Origin: Betaproteobacteria bacterium
Lineage (GTDB): Bacteria > Pseudomonadota > Gammaproteobacteria > Burkholderiales > Eutrophovitaceae
Length of the DNA stretch: 43,521 bases
Direction of reading: 5' to 3'
Assembly (NCBI GenBank): GCA_020354125.1
Contig: CP070643.1
Coordinates: 1,453,991 to 1,497,511, forward strand
The notes beneath the pieces are model-generated. The model searched no databases, was not told the origin of the DNA, and worked only from the letters and a program-made list of their open reading frames with translations. Below, one piece after another: positions 17,998-25,192 of the stretch; within the stretch, counting starts at the first letter, position 1, and the number at the start of each line of letters is the position of its first letter. Position numbers and translations under genes: made by a program.

Positions 17998-19725
17998 TCA
18001 GTGAATCTCCGGCTCCGGTGTCTGCGCTGTTCCCTCGAGAAAATCAAAGTCACACCCTTCGTTCGCCTGGCGGATGTGCTCGGAGAACAGCTTGCCGTAC
18101 CCGCGCTCGAACTTTCTGCTTTTCGGTTTCCATGCTGCGCGGCGCTGTTCCAGTTCCTCGTCGCTGACTTTCAGGTTCAGTTTTCTTCCCGGCACATCGA
18201 GCTCGACGGTGTCACCGGTCTTTACCAATGCCAGCGGGCCGCCTATCCATGATTCGGGCGCGACATGTAACACACACGTGCCGTAGCTCGTTCCGCTCAT
18301 GCGCGCATCGGAAATGCGCACCATGTCGCGCACCCCCTGCTTCAACAGTTTTTTTGGAATCGGCAACATGCCCCATTCCGGCATGCCGGGACCGCCCTGC
18401 GGGCCAGAGTTGCGAAGAATTAAAACCGAATCGGCATCGACATCGAGATCGGGGTCTTCAAGTTTTGCTGCCATATCGTTGTAGTCATCAAATACCATGG
18501 CGCGGCCGGAGTGCTTCAGCAGTTTCGGATCGGCAGCGGTAGATTTGATGACCGCGCCGTCGGGCGCTAAATTGCCACGCAGTACGATGAGACCGCCTTC
18601 GGCTTGCATCGGATCGTCGGGCGTGTGGATGACGTCCTTGTTGTGGATTTTCGCCCCGGCAATGTTCTCACCGAGTGTTTTGCCGGTACAGGTGAGCACA
18701 TTGACGTCGAGCAGCGAGCGCATACCTTCGAGTAGTCCAACGAGACCGCCGGCATAGTAGAAGTCTTCCATCAGGTATCTGCCGGATGGTCGCATGTTCA
18801 CCAGATACGGCGCCTCGCGGCCAATTTCCTCGAAGCGTTCGAGTTCGATCTTTATTCCAGCGCGGCCTGCCAGCGCAATTACGTGAATCAGGCCGTTGGT
18901 TGAACCGCCCAATGCCATCAGCACCTTGATCGCGTTGTCGAATGAACGCTCTGAAAGAATGTCGCTCGGCTTGAGGTCTTCCCACACCATGTCCACGATG
19001 CGCCGGCCGGTGAGCGAGGCCATGCGCGGGTGATTGGAGTCCGGTGCCGGGATCGACGACGCATTGGGCAGACTGAAGCCCAGCGTTTCGATCACGCTGG
19101 TCATGGTCGATGCGGTGCCCATTGTCATGCAGGTGCCGGGCGATCGGGCGATGCCCTCCTCAATTTCGCGCCAGTCTTGTTCGTTGATATTGCCGGTGCG
19201 CAGCTCGTCCCAGTATTTCCACGCGTCGGAGCCTGAACCGAGAATCTTGCCCTGCCAGTTGCCGCGCAGCATCGGCCCGGCCGGCACGAAAATCGATGGT
19301 AGATCCATGCTGATGGCACCCATCATCAAACCGGGCCCGGTTTTGTCGCAGCCGCCCATCAATACGCAGCCGTCGGCCGGATAGGAGCGCAGCAATTCCT
19401 CGGTCTCCATCGCCAACAGGTTGCGATACATCATGGTGGTCGGCTTTTGCAGGACTTCTGCGAGTGAGATCGCGGGAATCTCAACCGGGAAGCCTCCGGC
19501 TTGCCAGACACCACGTTTGACATCCTCTACCCGTTCGCGAAAGTGCGTGTGGCAATGGCTGACATCGCTCCAGGTATTGAGAATGGCGATGACGGGTTTG
19601 CCCTGGTAGTCCTCACGCGCAAAACCCATTTGCAGAGCGCGCGATCGGTGGCCAAATGAACGCAGATCAGCGGGACCGAGCCAACGGTGGCTACGCAGTT
19701 CTTCAGGAGACTTCTTCCTTTTCAT
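17998..19725 (-). CDS. IlvD/Edd family sugar-acid dehydratase (L-arabinonate/D-xylonate dehydratase type)
   Basis: Removes water from an aldonic acid to give a 2-keto-3-deoxy acid. 575 residues from ATG 19725 (MKRKKSPEELRSHRWLG). The iron-sulfur cysteines are Cys58 (SHCHTHF), Cys126 (GGCDKTGPG) and Cys199 (GTCMTMGTA). This spacing fits the [2Fe-2S] pentonate dehydratase group, and the length fits better than true IlvD or Edd. Other landmarks are ALGGSTNGLIHVIA, MQAEGGLIVLRGNLAPDGAV, RNSGPQGGPGMPEW and SDARMSGTSYGTCVLHVAPE. Dihydroxyacid dehydratase for branched amino acids is less likely. It shares its strand with the RraA-like gene; a terminator of hsp20 lies just upstream. Confidence 0.85.
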   Translation of the reverse strand: MKRKKSPEELRSHRWLGPADLRSFGHRSRALQMGFAREDYQGKPVIAILNTWSDVSHCHTHFRERVEDVKRGVWQAGGFPVEIPAISLAEVLQKPTTMMYRNLLAMETEELLRSYPADGCVLMGGCDKTGPGLMMGAISMDLPSIFVPAGPMLRGNWQGKILGSGSDAWKYWDELRTGNINEQDWREIEEGIARSPGTCMTMGTASTMTSVIETLGFSLPNASSIPAPDSNHPRMASLTGRRIVDMVWEDLKPSDILSERSFDNAIKVLMALGGSTNGLIHVIALAGRAGIKIELERFEEIGREAPYLVNMRPSGRYLMEDFYYAGGLVGLLEGMRSLLDVNVLTCTGKTLGENIAGAKIHNKDVIHTPDDPMQAEGGLIVLRGNLAPDGAVIKSTAADPKLLKHSGRAMVFDDYNDMAAKLEDPDLDVDADSVLILRNSGPQGGPGMPEWGMLPIPKKLLKQGVRDMVRISDARMSGTSYGTCVLHVAPESWIGGPLALVKTGDTVELDVPGRKLNLKVSDEELEQRRAAWKPKSRKFERGYGKLFSEHIRQANEGCDFDFLEGTAQTPEPEIH

Positions 19726-19786
19726 GATGGGATCCAGACTACTTGTCGAGTGTCGGGCGAGCCTACCGCACGCGACGCGGGTGGGC

Positions 19787-19820
19787 AAAAAAAACCCGGG
19801 ACTGCATAAGCGGTCCCGGG
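19787..19820 (-). terminator. Rho-independent terminator of hsp20
   Basis: On the minus strand a perfect 8-bp GC-rich stem (CCCGGGAC at 19795-19802 with GTCCCGGG at 19813-19820, 10-base loop) is followed by eight Ts (19787-19794 read as A on plus). This is a textbook intrinsic terminator 52 bases after the hsp20 stop, shielding the dehydratase gene from read-through. Confidence 0.9.
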
Positions 19821-19872
19821 GCTACGAGGGAGCGTCTTGCCTCGTAAATTCCTATGTGGACAACTTCAAGGA

Positions 19873-20295
19873 CTAGGAAACTCTCAGTTTGGTCGGTCCG
19901 CCACCATTCTTCTTCGGCAGAACAAGTTCAAGAAGACCGTCTTTGTAACTGGCCGACCCCTTACCTTCGTCAACTGCCGAATCGAGCGAGAAGCTGCGAT
20001 AGACCTTGCCGTAGTAGCGCTCGCTATGCACGACGCGCCCCTTTTCCTTCTTCTCGGACTCGCGCTTGATCTCGGCGCTGATTGATACCTGGTTGCCGTC
20101 AATGGTGACCTTGATGTCATCTTTCTTGGCTCCCGGGACTTCGGCATGAATGGTATAGGCCTCATCATCTTCCTGAACTTCCAGTTTCATTCTCGGGGCG
20201 ACGTCTTCTTCGCCTCGGCGCAGTGGCGCCAGCCTCAGCCCGCGAAACAGATCATCGAGATCAAAAAACGGATCGAAGCGTGTAATGTTTGCCAT
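19873..20295 (-). CDS. Small heat-shock protein, Hsp20/alpha-crystallin family
   Basis: ATP-independent holdase chaperone that binds unfolding proteins and forms oligomers. 140 residues from ATG 20295, with a GGAGG site eight bases upstream. The short N-terminal arm MANITRFDPFFDLDDLFRG is typical. The alpha-crystallin domain spans about residues 38-130 and includes VPGAKKDDIKVTIDGNQVSISAE, in pieces VPGAKKDD and NQVSISAE, and ends ASYKDGLLELVLPKK. The final hydrophobic residues (LRVS) may serve as the I-X-I-like tail. Downstream is a strong terminator; upstream is an FNR-like box, which suggests control by oxygen or redox as well as heat. Confidence 0.93.
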   Translation of the reverse strand: MANITRFDPFFDLDDLFRGLRLAPLRRGEEDVAPRMKLEVQEDDEAYTIHAEVPGAKKDDIKVTIDGNQVSISAEIKRESEKKEKGRVVHSERYYGKVYRSFSLDSAVDEGKGSASYKDGLLELVLPKKNGGGPTKLRVS

Positions 20296-20413
20296 CTTGA
20301 GAACCTCCACTCAGCTGGTTTGTCCTCTTGTCCAACCGATACCGGGTGCCTGAAGCATCCGCCTTCCTGGTCAATCAACGAGGTAACCTTAACAGCCCCC
20401 CGTACTGCCGAAG

Positions 20414-20427
20414 TTGACGTAAATCAA
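20414..20427 (-). promoter_or_regulatory. FNR/Anr-like box upstream of hsp20
   Basis: TTGACGTAAATCAA matches TTGAT-N4-ATCAA at nine of ten specific positions. Its centre (20420.5) is about 30 bases upstream of a weak -10 candidate on the minus strand (TAAGGT from 20391), the spacing of class II activated promoters. It lies in the 191-bp spacer between the unknown 176-residue gene and hsp20. Confidence 0.5.
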
Positions 20428-20486
20428 CCTATCTTCAGCCGCGGGTCCTAACTGGACGATGGTGGCAGCGGGCAATGACAAAGGCG

Positions 20487-21017
20487 TTAACCGCGATAAT
20501 CGATCGGCCAACGCCGCATTACATATTGACCAACGGCGGATTCGAAATCCTTCGAGTAGTAAAGCCAGACGGCCTCGTCTTTGACGAACTTGTTGAGCTG
20601 GCGAAACTGGAAGCTGACCTCACTCCAGGCGAGCTCGGCTTCGGCATAGCTACGGTGCTGGCTTTCAGCGTCCTTGTCTCCCGGCAGCACAAGCCACTCG
20701 CCGCAGAAGGCGTCCTGCGCCTGATCCAGCTTATGGCTAATCTCGTCTGCCACCTCCAGCGGGCGCTCGAGCGGCTTTGGTTTCCCAGAGGTCAGTTCTA
20801 TTGACCAACCACCATAGAGGTCCGAATTCTGTGTGACATACATGCTCGTCCCGGTACTGTAGAAGTCGGCGAGACGAAAGTAGGCCGTTTGAAAATTGCT
20901 GCCTTGCCTGCCAATCCACCAGCCATAGATGTCTGGCTCGGCCTTGAAATACATCAGGGCACACGTCAAGCCAACACCGCGTGGTGTATAGGCAAGATGT
21001 ACTTGGGTGGTAGCCAT
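20487..21017 (-). CDS. Unknown 176-residue soluble protein, last gene of the CBS-HPF operon
   Basis: Not recognised. No signal peptide or membrane segment. The N-terminal half is rich in aromatic residues and beta-like (YFKAEPDIYGWWIGRQG, AYFRLADFYSTGTS, DLYGGWSIEL). The C-terminal half looks helical and charged (VADEISHKLDQAQD, FQFRQLNKFVKDEAVW) and ends MRRWPIDYRG. The start ATG comes one base after the stop of a 43-codon ORF, so it is likely translated by coupling from it. Company with Hsp20, HPF and a CBS protein suggests a role in stress or dormancy, by association only. Confidence 0.65.
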   Translation of the reverse strand: MATTQVHLAYTPRGVGLTCALMYFKAEPDIYGWWIGRQGSNFQTAYFRLADFYSTGTSMYVTQNSDLYGGWSIELTSGKPKPLERPLEVADEISHKLDQAQDAFCGEWLVLPGDKDAESQHRSYAEAELAWSEVSFQFRQLNKFVKDEAVWLYYSKDFESAVGQYVMRRWPIDYRG

Positions 21018-21018
21018 C

Positions 21019-21150
21019 TCAGCGTGACCAGGTCAGGCGCATAGCATAGTCCTCCGCACCGTAATTCACGTCTGGAGTGCCGTTGAAGGCAAACCGGAGT
21101 GGCTTAGCCATACCCTGTCCAGGATCGTGACTGAACCTCTTCTTCATCAT
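21019..21150 (-). CDS. Small ORF, 43 residues, between HPF and the 176-residue protein
   Basis: Too short for usual gene callers. It begins with two ATG codons (21150, 21147) overlapping the HPF stop (ATGATGA) and reads MMKKRFSHDPGQGMAKPL, then RFAFNGTPDVNYGAEDYA, ending MRLTWSR. Its stop is one base before the ATG of the next gene. Chained overlaps on both sides argue that it is translated. It has no signal peptide or membrane segment and no family I know. A frameshifted N-terminus of the 176-residue protein is an alternative, since both end and start in the same context, but the exact stop-start join favours two genes. Confidence 0.6.
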   Translation of the reverse strand: MMKKRFSHDPGQGMAKPLRFAFNGTPDVNYGAEDYAMRLTWSR

Positions 21151-21512
21151 TCTTCCGTTGGCCGGCCTTCCCCTGCGCCGGGCAGCGAGTGGTGTTTCAC
21201 GTCGCCCCGTTTCTTCTCGGCATGTTTGACGACTTGCCTGCGGGCTGCGTCAAAAGCGTCGCGCAATGCGACATAGGGGTCTTCGTTTGCATCCCGGTTG
21301 ACGACGATTTCGTCGCCCGGGACGTACAGGTCGATTCGAACGTTGAACGCATTGCCCTGATGTTTGTGCTGATGCGGCTGTTGAATCGTGACATTGCAGC
21401 GTGTCAGATTGGGATGCAGTTGCTCCAGGCTTTCCACTTTTTCGCGGATGTGGTTCTCGAGTGCTGCAGAAGAGGGCATTCCATGAAACGAGATGTTCAT
21501 CGGTATTGCCAT
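21147..21512 (-). CDS. Ribosome hibernation-promoting factor / RaiA family protein
   Basis: Binds the 30S decoding site and silences ribosomes in stationary or stressed cells. 121 residues; ATG 21512 has GGAG about six bases upstream. The HPF/RaiA fold is visible as MNISFHGMPSSAALENHIREKVESLEQ, in pieces ISFHGMPSSAALENHI and EKVESLEQL, then a beta-strand VRIDLYVPGDEIVVNRD and YVALRDAFDAARRQVVKHAEKKRG. It is a short form without the long-HPF dimerisation domain. The His/Gln-rich strand QQPHQHKHQGNAFNV and an acidic tail are unusual details. It follows the CBS gene by 11 bases. Confidence 0.88.
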   Translation of the reverse strand: MAIPMNISFHGMPSSAALENHIREKVESLEQLHPNLTRCNVTIQQPHQHKHQGNAFNVRIDLYVPGDEIVVNRDANEDPYVALRDAFDAARRQVVKHAEKKRGDVKHHSLPGAGEGRPTEE

Positions 21513-21523
21513 GCGCGCTCCAG

Positions 21524-21988
21524 TTAACCGGTGGCTCGAGTCTTGCGCGCTGTGCGCTCGCGTTTTTCCTCCCGCGTAATCATCCCGGCCAGGCCAGCGA
21601 TTTCTTCTGCCAGCAGCGCCAGAACGTCGTCAGCCGCTACCAGTCCGACCAGCGTGCCCGCTGCGTCGGTAACCGGTAGCCGCCTGATACCGCGGACCCG
21701 CATCAGTTCCACTGTCTCGGCAATGCCGGCATCTTCCTGAATTGACAGCAGTTCCGCACTCATTACATCGCCTACCAGGATCGCCTCTGCGTCCAGACCG
21801 GGCGCGACCACCGCAACTGTGATATCCCGGTCGGTCAGCATGCCAACCGGAACGCGCTTGCCTTCCTGCTCTTCAGCAACCACCAGGCAGCCGACATGAT
21901 TCTCACGCATGAGCCTCGCCGCGGCCGCAACACTTTCGTTCCGCCCGGCGAACACGACCTCGCGACTGCATATTTCTCCGATGGCCAC
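21524..21988 (-). CDS. CBS-pair domain protein
   Basis: 154 residues built almost entirely of two CBS motifs, which usually bind adenine nucleotides and sense energy state. CBS1 includes VAAAARLMRENHVGCLVV and VPVGMLTDRDITVAVVA. CBS2 includes VGDVMSAELLSIQEDAG, MRVRGIRRLPVTDAAG and LVGLVAADDVLALLAEE. The start is GTG 21988, seven bases after AAAGGAGA. The frame stays open to a TTG at 22066, but that extension would run through the promoter region and the FNR-like box, so it is rejected. First gene of the operon CBS-HPF-small ORF-176-residue protein. Confidence 0.88.
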   Translation of the reverse strand: MAIGEICSREVVFAGRNESVAAAARLMRENHVGCLVVAEEQEGKRVPVGMLTDRDITVAVVAPGLDAEAILVGDVMSAELLSIQEDAGIAETVELMRVRGIRRLPVTDAAGTLVGLVAADDVLALLAEEIAGLAGMITREEKRERTARKTRATG

Positions 21989-22052
21989 GAGCAACTCTCC
22001 TTTGTCCTTGATTTGCAGAGACTCATTGTTTCCTGTTGGCCGCGATACCCTG

Positions 22053-22066
22053 TTGATCTGTGTCAA
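22053..22066. promoter_or_regulatory. FNR/Anr-like box shared by divergent CBS operon and archease-rtcB
   Basis: TTGATCTGTGTCAA matches TTGAT-N4-ATCAA with one mismatch. It is centred at 22059.5. Towards archease, TATTGT begins 31.5 bases away; towards CBS, a weak AACAAT -10 (minus, from 22030) begins 29.5 bases away. Both are the class II activator geometry, so one bound dimer could drive both operons. Confidence 0.55.
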
Positions 22067-22090
22067 CTAGGAATCTTGCTGCTAGCAGAG

Positions 22091-22096
22091 TATTGT
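22091..22096 (+). promoter_or_regulatory. Putative -10 element of archease-rtcB
   Basis: TATTGT agrees with TATAAT at four of six positions. There is no sigma70 -35 hexamer; the FNR-like box replaces it. The predicted start site is about 22102-22104, giving a leader of about 40 bases made up mostly of a palindrome. Confidence 0.45.
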
Positions 22097-22104
22097 GAAT
22101 AGTC

Positions 22105-22135
22105 ACTTCGCAAGGGCGTTTTAAAACGCCGAAGT
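22105..22135 (+). promoter_or_regulatory. Palindrome/hairpin in the archease-rtcB leader
   Basis: GGCGTTTTAAAACGCC at 22115-22130 is a perfect 16-bp palindrome. Outer arms ACTTC (22105-22109) and GAAGT (22131-22135) extend it in RNA, leaving a five-base bulge on the left. The structure would occupy the very 5' end of the mRNA and ends 8 bases before the GTG start. It could be an operator, a stability element or a cleavage/ligation target; no ribosome site is visible after it. Confidence 0.55.
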
Positions 22136-22143
22136 TATTACTT

Positions 22144-22581
22144 GTGGCACCCAAATCTCCGAGCCATGTCGGCTGGCAGCACTTCGATCACGACGCCGAC
22201 GTCGGCGTGCGCGGCGTTGGCATAACTCGGGCCGAGGCTTTTGAGCAGGCAGCGTTGGCGCTCACTTCCATCGTGACCCAAATCGAGTCTGTCGAGGCGC
22301 GTCAGCGAATTGAGATCAGCGCTGAAAACAGTGATCCCGAATTGCTGTTCGTGGAATGGCTCGACGCGCTGATTTTCGAGATGGCAACACGCAAGATGTT
22401 GTTCAGCAGATACAAAGTCGATATCCAGGCCGACCGATTGAGCGCCAGCGTCTGGGGCGAGCCGGTTGACGTGGAACGGCACCAACCCGCTGTGGAGATC
22501 AAGGGCGCGACGTTGACTGAACTGAAGGTGGAAGAACAAGACGACGGGCAATGGCTTGCTCAGTGCGTCGTGGATGTATGA
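22144..22581 (+). CDS. Archease (RtcB activation factor)
   Basis: Accelerates guanylylation and turnover of the RNA ligase RtcB. 145 residues from GTG 22144, about 14 residues before the conserved DHDADVGVRGVG. Other family features are TRAEAFEQAALALTSIV, ELLFVEWLDALIF, then GEPVDVERHQPAVEIKGAT and the C-terminal Asp motif VVDV. The acidic metal-binding residues (the Asp pair near the N-terminus and the last Asp) are present. It overlaps the start of rtcB, so the pair is co-translated, as in many archaea and bacteria. Ribosome site not evident. Confidence 0.9.
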   Translation: MAPKSPSHVGWQHFDHDADVGVRGVGITRAEAFEQAALALTSIVTQIESVEARQRIEISAENSDPELLFVEWLDALIFEMATRKMLFSRYKVDIQADRLSASVWGEPVDVERHQPAVEIKGATLTELKVEEQDDGQWLAQCVVDV

Positions 22582-24016
22582 CATGGACTTGAGCCGACTG
22601 AATCGTCGTGACGAATACGAATGGGAGATTCCCATGCGCGGCAACATGCGTGTGCCGGGTGTTATCTATGCCAGCGAAGATCTGATGCGCGCAATGGATG
22701 ACAAGGTGCTGGAGCAGACCGCAAATGTCGCGATGCTGCCCGGTATTGTTGCGGCTTCGTATGCGATGCCGGATGCGCACTGGGGGTATGGTTTTCCGAT
22801 CGGCGGGGTTGCCGCGTTCGACGCAGAGGCGGGCGGCGTTGTCTCAGCCGGTGGCGTCGGTTTCGACGTCTCGTGTGGCGTGCGCTGTCTGCATACCGGG
22901 GTCGACCTCAAGGAGCTTAAACAGAAACAGGCGCCGTTGGCTGATGGTTTATACCGGGGCATACCGGCGGGCGTCGGAAGCACCGGGCAAATTTCGTTGT
23001 CGGATCACGAAATGACCGAGATGCTGGCCGGAGGTGCCGCATGGGCCATTGGGCAAGGCTACGGGCGAGCCGAAGATCTGGCCAGGATCGAGGAAAACGG
23101 CAGGATGCAGGGAGCCGATCCGACAGCCGTCTCGACACGCGCCCGGCGGCGTCAGCGTGACGAGATGGGCACACTGGGCTCGGGAAACCATTATCTTGAA
23201 GTTCAACTCGTCAGCGAAATCTACGACAAAAAGATCGCCGACATTTTCGCGATTGTCGAAGGCGACATTGTTGTCAGCATTCATTGCGGCTCGCGCGGGC
23301 TTGGTCATCAGATTGGCACCGAGTACCTGAAAGAAATGGCGCAGTCCGCGGGTGAGTTCGGCATTGCGCTTCCGGATCGGGAACTGGCCTGCGCGCCGAT
23401 TCGTTCGCCGCTAGGCCAGCGCTATCTCGGCGCCATGCGTTCGGCAATCAATTGTGCGCTGGCAAATCGACAGATCATCACTCATCTGACGCGGCGTGTT
23501 TTCGCCGAGGTATTCGGGCGCGAGCTCCAACTACCCTTGCTCTACGACGTGTCGCACAATACCTGTAAGGTCGAGGAGCATCTGGTTGACGGCAAGAAGA
23601 TGACCCTGCACGTGCACCGCAAAGGCGCAACACGGGCATTTGGTCCGGATCATCCCGACTTGCCGCAAGAGTTGAAAGCCGCAGGTCAGCCTGTACTGAT
23701 CGGCGGCAGCATGGGGACCGCGTCGTACGTACTTGCCGGTACCGGCGCCGGTATGGAGATCGCCTTTGGTTCGGCCTGCCATGGTGCCGGGCGGGCGATG
23801 AGCCGCCATGCAGCGAAGAAACGGTGGCAAGGCCGAAAGCTGGTCGACGACCTAGCCGGCCAAGGCATTCTGATACGCAGCCCGTCAATGCGCGGCGTAG
23901 CCGAAGAAGCGCCTGGCGCCTACAAGGACGTCAGTTCGGTGGTCGACGCGGCGCAAGAGGCGGGCTTGGCACGAAAGGTGGCAAAGCTGCTCCCGTTGGT
24001 CTGCGTCAAGGGCTGA
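22574..24016 (+). CDS. rtcB: RNA 3'-phosphate/5'-hydroxyl ligase RtcB
   Basis: GTP- and Mn-dependent RNA ligase that joins 2',3'-cyclic phosphate or 3'-phosphate ends to 5'-OH ends in tRNA and rRNA repair. 480 residues from ATG 22574, which overlaps the archease stop; ATG 22583, right after that stop, is an equal alternative. Signature motifs are GGVGFDVSCGVRC (metal-binding Asp and Cys), LGSGNHYLEV, HCGSRGLGHQ, YDVSHNTCKVEEH, HRKGATRAFGP, IGGSMGTASYVLAGT and ACHGAGRAMSR, whose His is the guanylylation site. All catalytic motifs look intact. No RtcA or RtcR gene is nearby, so control differs from E. coli and probably runs through the FNR-like box. Confidence 0.95.
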   Translation: MYDMDLSRLNRRDEYEWEIPMRGNMRVPGVIYASEDLMRAMDDKVLEQTANVAMLPGIVAASYAMPDAHWGYGFPIGGVAAFDAEAGGVVSAGGVGFDVSCGVRCLHTGVDLKELKQKQAPLADGLYRGIPAGVGSTGQISLSDHEMTEMLAGGAAWAIGQGYGRAEDLARIEENGRMQGADPTAVSTRARRRQRDEMGTLGSGNHYLEVQLVSEIYDKKIADIFAIVEGDIVVSIHCGSRGLGHQIGTEYLKEMAQSAGEFGIALPDRELACAPIRSPLGQRYLGAMRSAINCALANRQIITHLTRRVFAEVFGRELQLPLLYDVSHNTCKVEEHLVDGKKMTLHVHRKGATRAFGPDHPDLPQELKAAGQPVLIGGSMGTASYVLAGTGAGMEIAFGSACHGAGRAMSRHAAKKRWQGRKLVDDLAGQGILIRSPSMRGVAEEAPGAYKDVSSVVDAAQEAGLARKVAKLLPLVCVKG

Positions 24017-24049
24017 TAGTCCAGACAGCTTAGCGCTCGCTTGTAGGGC

Positions 24050-24430
24050 TTACTCGCCCAGCAAGGCTGGCTTTAGCAGAGGCCAGAAGCGAACCAGGAT
24101 GATTGCGCCGGTCACGGCTAATCCGGTGAGTCCGACGTAGGTTTTCAGAAGAAAAGCGTCGATCTGGCTGGCCGTAACGGGACTGCACACATGGCGGTAG
24201 GCGCGACTGCGAATGAACTCACGCCAGCGTCTGTCGGGGTCCTGCACGGCTTGCTTGATTGTCAGTGGTGCGCCGATCGCCTGCCAGACTTCGCTCGCCT
24301 CGTGTTGCTCAATAACCCGTAGTAGCTTCTCAGCCGAACGGTTCATCAGCCACAGATATAGAGCGGTGATGACTACGTATGCTCCGCCCACCCAGGCAAG
24401 TGCCAGTTCTTCTTGCGATATCGCGAACAT
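24050..24430 (-). CDS. Small two-pass membrane protein, UspB-like architecture
   Basis: 126 residues from ATG 24430; an earlier ATG at 24475 would add 15 residues of unlikely sequence. One membrane helix lies near the N-terminus (LAWVGGAYVVITALYLWLM) and one at the C-terminus (TYVGLTGLAVTGAIILVRFW). The central soluble part has VWQAIGAPLTIKQAV and RRWREFIRSRAYRHV. This helix-loop-helix layout and the Trp/Gly-Pro pattern recall UspB (universal stress protein B, about 111 residues), but similarity is by eye only. It converges with rtcB. Function unknown. Confidence 0.6.
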   Translation of the reverse strand: MFAISQEELALAWVGGAYVVITALYLWLMNRSAEKLLRVIEQHEASEVWQAIGAPLTIKQAVQDPDRRWREFIRSRAYRHVCSPVTASQIDAFLLKTYVGLTGLAVTGAIILVRFWPLLKPALLGE

Positions 24431-24607
24431 GTACGCCCGGCGCCCGCAACATGTGTTCCCGATCTCGATCAACAAATAGGCGACCTGTCACTGGGTTGCT
24501 CGGTCTGCAGTGTTGATGTGTCACCAACCGCCGCGCACACTCGGACGAGCGTTCAACCCTCCGTCACTGTGGCTTGCCGATCGTTGGCTGAATTAAACAA
24601 GAACAAG

Positions 24608-24657
24608 CGCCGGATGAGTCCTTCCAGTGGTGCGGCGGGGACTCGGTCCGGCCGGCG
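24608..24657 (-). terminator. Possible terminator downstream of the coiled-coil gene
   Basis: On the minus strand CGCCGG pairs with CCGGCG (24652-24657 with 24608-24613) and GAGTCC with GGACTC (24639-24644 with 24616-24621), a bipartite stem just past the gene stop. It is followed by the T-rich run CTTGTTCTTGTTTAATT. The loop is large, so strength is uncertain. Confidence 0.4.
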
Positions 24658-24663
24658 TTGGTC

Positions 24664-24969
24664 CTACTTCGATTCGTCCTCTTTACCGCGGAATTCGGAC
24701 CAGGCCTTGTCGAAGCCTTCTGCGAGATGCTTCCATGCTTCCTCGAAGCCCCTGCTCATATCTACCCAGGCGGCTTCGCTCGACTCCTGTATCTCCTTGA
24801 GCTTGCTCGTGCCTTCTTCCCGCTGACGGCGCAGCGTGTTCAGCTGTTCTTCATAGCGCGACTTCATGTTTGCCTGTGCATCGTGCATTTGCTTTTCCCA
24901 CTCGTCGATGCGGGCGTTCCAATCATCAAGCTGTTTCTTCATGTGTTCGACAGTTTCATCACGGTTCAT
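24664..24969 (-). CDS. Coiled-coil stress-type protein (sll1863-like)
   Basis: 101 residues from ATG 24969, which has GAGGAG upstream. It is highly charged, almost wholly helical and free of Pro and Gly until the end. Heptad-like stretches are visible, such as TVEHMKKQLDDWNARIDEWE and MKSRYEEQLNTLRRQREEG, followed by SEAAWVDMSRGFEEAWKHLA. It has no Cys, signal or membrane segment. It resembles the loosely defined sll1863-type stress-response proteins and apolipoprotein-like helical proteins. Probably cytoplasmic. It neighbours other stress genes and has an FNR-like box about 225 bases upstream; the exact function is unknown. Confidence 0.65.
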   Translation of the reverse strand: MNRDETVEHMKKQLDDWNARIDEWEKQMHDAQANMKSRYEEQLNTLRRQREEGTSKLKEIQESSEAAWVDMSRGFEEAWKHLAEGFDKAWSEFRGKEDESK

Positions 24970-25111
24970 AGTTATCTCCTCTTTTGGCCAGAAGAATGGC
25001 CTGTGCATAGTCTCTCAAATCAGGGTGACGGTTAGTCAGGCCATCAACAAGTGGCCTTCGGACATCCGGCTTGAAGAGGCTTCATACGACTTGGCTCAAG
25101 CCACTTAACAG

Positions 25112-25144
25112 ACCAGTTTTCACCATTCAACGACTGGTGTTTTT
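25112..25144 (+). terminator. Weak hairpin with T-run in the glgA upstream region
   Basis: ACCAGT (25112-25117) and ACTGGT (25133-25138) form a 6-bp stem with a 15-base loop, followed by GTTTTT. The stem is short. No plus-strand gene ends nearby, so it is only a possible terminator or incidental. Confidence 0.25.
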
Positions 25145-25192
25145 AGCGGCCCATGTCACTTGGGCATCCTATAGAGAAATCACAAGTCTTTG

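Noticed and set aside
21989..22066. N-terminal extension of the CBS protein to a TTG at 22066
   Set aside because: The extension would translate the promoter region and the FNR-like box. GTG 21988 has a good AAAGGAGA site and begins right before the CBS fold.
24460..24473. CCGATCTCGATCAA as a further FNR-like box before the UspB-like gene
   Set aside because: The left half-site has two mismatches and the position is too close to the start codon for a normal promoter.
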